Source of the DNA: Opitutia bacterium UBA4506
GTDB lineage: Bacteria > Verrucomicrobiota > Verrucomicrobiia > Opitutales > Puniceicoccaceae
Direction: 5' to 3'
Assembly: GCA_002388665.1 (NCBI GenBank)
Contig: DGMY01000014.1
Location: 69,173 to 85,058, forward strand
DNA length: 15,886 nt
Under the pieces are notes generated by a model. That model did not search any database, was not told the DNA's origin, and worked only from the letters and a program-made list of their open reading frames with translations. Positions 14,708-15,886 of the stretch are shown here, piece after piece (positions within the stretch are counted from its first letter, which is position 1; every line of letters begins with the position of its first letter). The translations under genes and the position numbers were made by a program.

Positions 14708-15451
14708 ATGAACCTTCTCCTAGTCGACCAACTCCAGTCCGAATACCGTTTTGGTGAGGATGATCCTCGCACGGAGGCAATCCTTCGCTTGGCTGGCCCC
14801 GAGATCTGTCTCGGAGTGGTTCGGGGCCCGCGTGGGATCGGAGAGTTTGAGAAGCAGGGCGACGGGTCGGTGGTTGTCGGGAAGGTGCGGTGGGAGGCTG
14901 CAGTCTATGAGTCTCCGGCAGTGGACCTGGTCATAGGATTGCCCCGCCCCGCCGAGGCCCGTCGAATAATCGTTCAGGCTGCCGCAATGGGAGTTCGCAA
15001 AATTTCATTGGTCGTACTGGACAGAACACCGTCTGGATATGCCCAGAGTCGCTCGTTGTCCGCGCAGTCCATTGACCGGCTCTTGAAAGAGGGGCTGGAG
15101 CAGGGGTTCCACACCGCTCTTCCTTCAGTCTCGATGGTGGAGGGCATAGGGGAGGCACTCGAGCAGATCGACTCCAGTCTACCTGCCTCCATTCTCGACC
15201 CATATCTGGGAGATTGCCTGCTCGGTGAGGCGGGCGACGGCCCCGACGCGCCAGGGACCCTGGTTTTGGGAAGTGAGCGTGGATTCTCGCCGCGCGAGCA
15301 GGAGATCATCCGGAATTCTCCGGTACGGCGCAGGCACTTGGGCCCGTCAATCCTCCGCACCGAAACGGCAGTGGTAGCAGCCCTGGGACTAGCTCATCGC
15401 CAGTCCGGTTTTTTCTCATCGGCTGATCGAGGCGTGATCCGCCCCGAATAA
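14708..15451 (+). CDS. rsmE: RsmE-type 16S rRNA (uracil1498-N3)-methyltransferase
   Basis: RsmE methylates U1498 of 16S rRNA using S-adenosylmethionine. The product has 247 residues from the ATG at 14708; a GTG three bases earlier is equally open. The C-terminal SPOUT knot is clear: LVLGSERGFSPREQE at about 186-200 and LGPSILRTETAVVAALGLAH at 211-230. The first motif is a variant of the usual GPEGGFS, with S-E-R in place of P-E-G, as in some RsmE relatives with GPERG. The middle motif usually read as EQSxR is EQGFH here, and the N-terminal PUA-like domain is weakly conserved. It is therefore a divergent member; substrate position is inferred. It follows the exoD-family gene by 23 bp. Confidence 0.85.
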   Translation: MNLLLVDQLQSEYRFGEDDPRTEAILRLAGPEICLGVVRGPRGIGEFEKQGDGSVVVGKVRWEAAVYESPAVDLVIGLPRPAEARRIIVQAAAMGVRKISLVVLDRTPSGYAQSRSLSAQSIDRLLKEGLEQGFHTALPSVSMVEGIGEALEQIDSSLPASILDPYLGDCLLGEAGDGPDAPGTLVLGSERGFSPREQEIIRNSPVRRRHLGPSILRTETAVVAALGLAHRQSGFFSSADRGVIRPE

Positions 15452-15469
15452 CGGCTGAGTAAAAGCCGT
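15451..15469 (+). terminator. Weak hairpin at the rsmE stop
   Basis: ACGGCT-GAGTAAA-AGCCGT is a 6-bp stem whose first base is the last base of the rsmE stop codon. No T-run follows, so it is at best a partial terminator. Confidence 0.3.
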
Positions 15470-15886
15470 CCATGAACTCGAGATAGCATTCCGCCATCGC
15501 AAGTAGATTGCACGATCTCATAGGTCAGATCTAAAATAGTTGTCCAGTTGGGATGTGCATCAAATTGATGAACAGGAGGTTGGGGAGTGCGGTTTTATCG
15601 GGGCCAGGTCTGCGCGTTGTGGATCGAACCGTCCTCCGGGGTGGTATTCTCCATCTGCCGCCAAGCCAATGAGAATCCTCTATGTGGAGAATCGATAGAG
15701 ATCTGACTTAAATTATTTGTCGTATAGCGCGATCACTTCGCTCGCTGCGCAGGAAGGCTATTCAAAGATCAGATCAAAATTAGTTGTCTCAGCCGTCCCC
15801 CTAACCGAGTTCGGAGGCTACGAATCGGTAGACTCGATTCTGTGAATCGGGGTTATGTTGCAATAAGCCGTAATCCACCGCCCCAG
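15452..15886. other. Gene-free right end of the window
   Basis: No open frame here gives a recognisable protein, and no tRNA is visible. It contains a short repeated motif (15526-15544 and 15770-15788), a short GC palindrome-like stretch TTCGCTCGCTGCGC near 15738-15751, and a CGATTC-TGT-GAATCG hairpin at 15835-15849. It may be a degenerate intergenic region or the remains of a mobile element, but nothing shows that directly. Confidence 0.5.
15526..15788. repeat. 19-bp motif repeated 244 bp apart
   Basis: CAGATCTAAAATAGTTGTC (15526-15544) and CAGATCAAAATTAGTTGTC (15770-15788) match at 17 of 19 bases. A looser relative, CTTAAATTATTTGTC, lies at 15707-15721. The stretch between the two strong copies has no gene. 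They could be ends of a decayed small element or two binding sites. Confidence 0.5.

Overview
The window looks like chromosomal DNA of a Verrucomicrobiota bacterium, probably of the Opitutales/Puniceicoccales type. This is inferred from the gene mix: a sulfatase with its own IclR and FadR-type GntR regulators, a giant PPi-PEPCK-like protein, few Shine-Dalgarno sequences and G+C-rich codons. No marker gene fixes the genus. Twelve genes are supported on the two strands, and no transposase, integrase, phage structural gene, CRISPR array or intact tRNA was found.

Layout. 1-443 has no gene but holds two copies and the stub of a third of a 126-127 bp tandem repeat. 444-3444 is an accessory-looking catabolic module: a FadR/GntR regulator (minus), then divergently an IclR regulator and a type I sulfatase. 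3445-3724 is a gene-free stretch rich in small hairpins. 3725-5700 (minus) carries a small YvlD/phage-holin-like membrane protein and dihydrolipoyl dehydrogenase. 5797-7663 (plus) carries quinolinate synthase (nadA) and a periplasmic DUF3108 protein. 7821-9308 (minus) is lysS, with a foldable leader. 9585-13049 (minus) is a protein of about 1,154 residues, best explained as a pyrophosphate-dependent PEP carboxykinase, ending in a textbook intrinsic terminator. 13286-13862 (minus) is the rplU-rpmA ribosomal operon with its own hairpin terminator. 14031-15451 (plus) is an ExoD-family membrane protein followed by an RsmE-type 16S rRNA methyltransferase. 15452-15886 is gene-free.

How it works together. 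Most of the window is housekeeping: translation (lysS, rplU, rpmA, rsmE), NAD synthesis (nadA) and central carbon metabolism (lpdA, PPi-PEPCK). The left end is the adaptive part, where two different families of metabolite-sensing regulators sit beside one sulfatase, suggesting control of desulfation of a sulfated sugar or ester. The points most worth a second look are the PPi-PEPCK candidate, the two-regulator sulfatase module with an enzyme that has no visible signal peptide, a perfect 14-bp palindrome just upstream of nadA, and several foldable intergenic regions (3489-3717, 7743-7808, 9330-9416, 13135-13174). I did not find a clear multi-gene system of an unknown kind.
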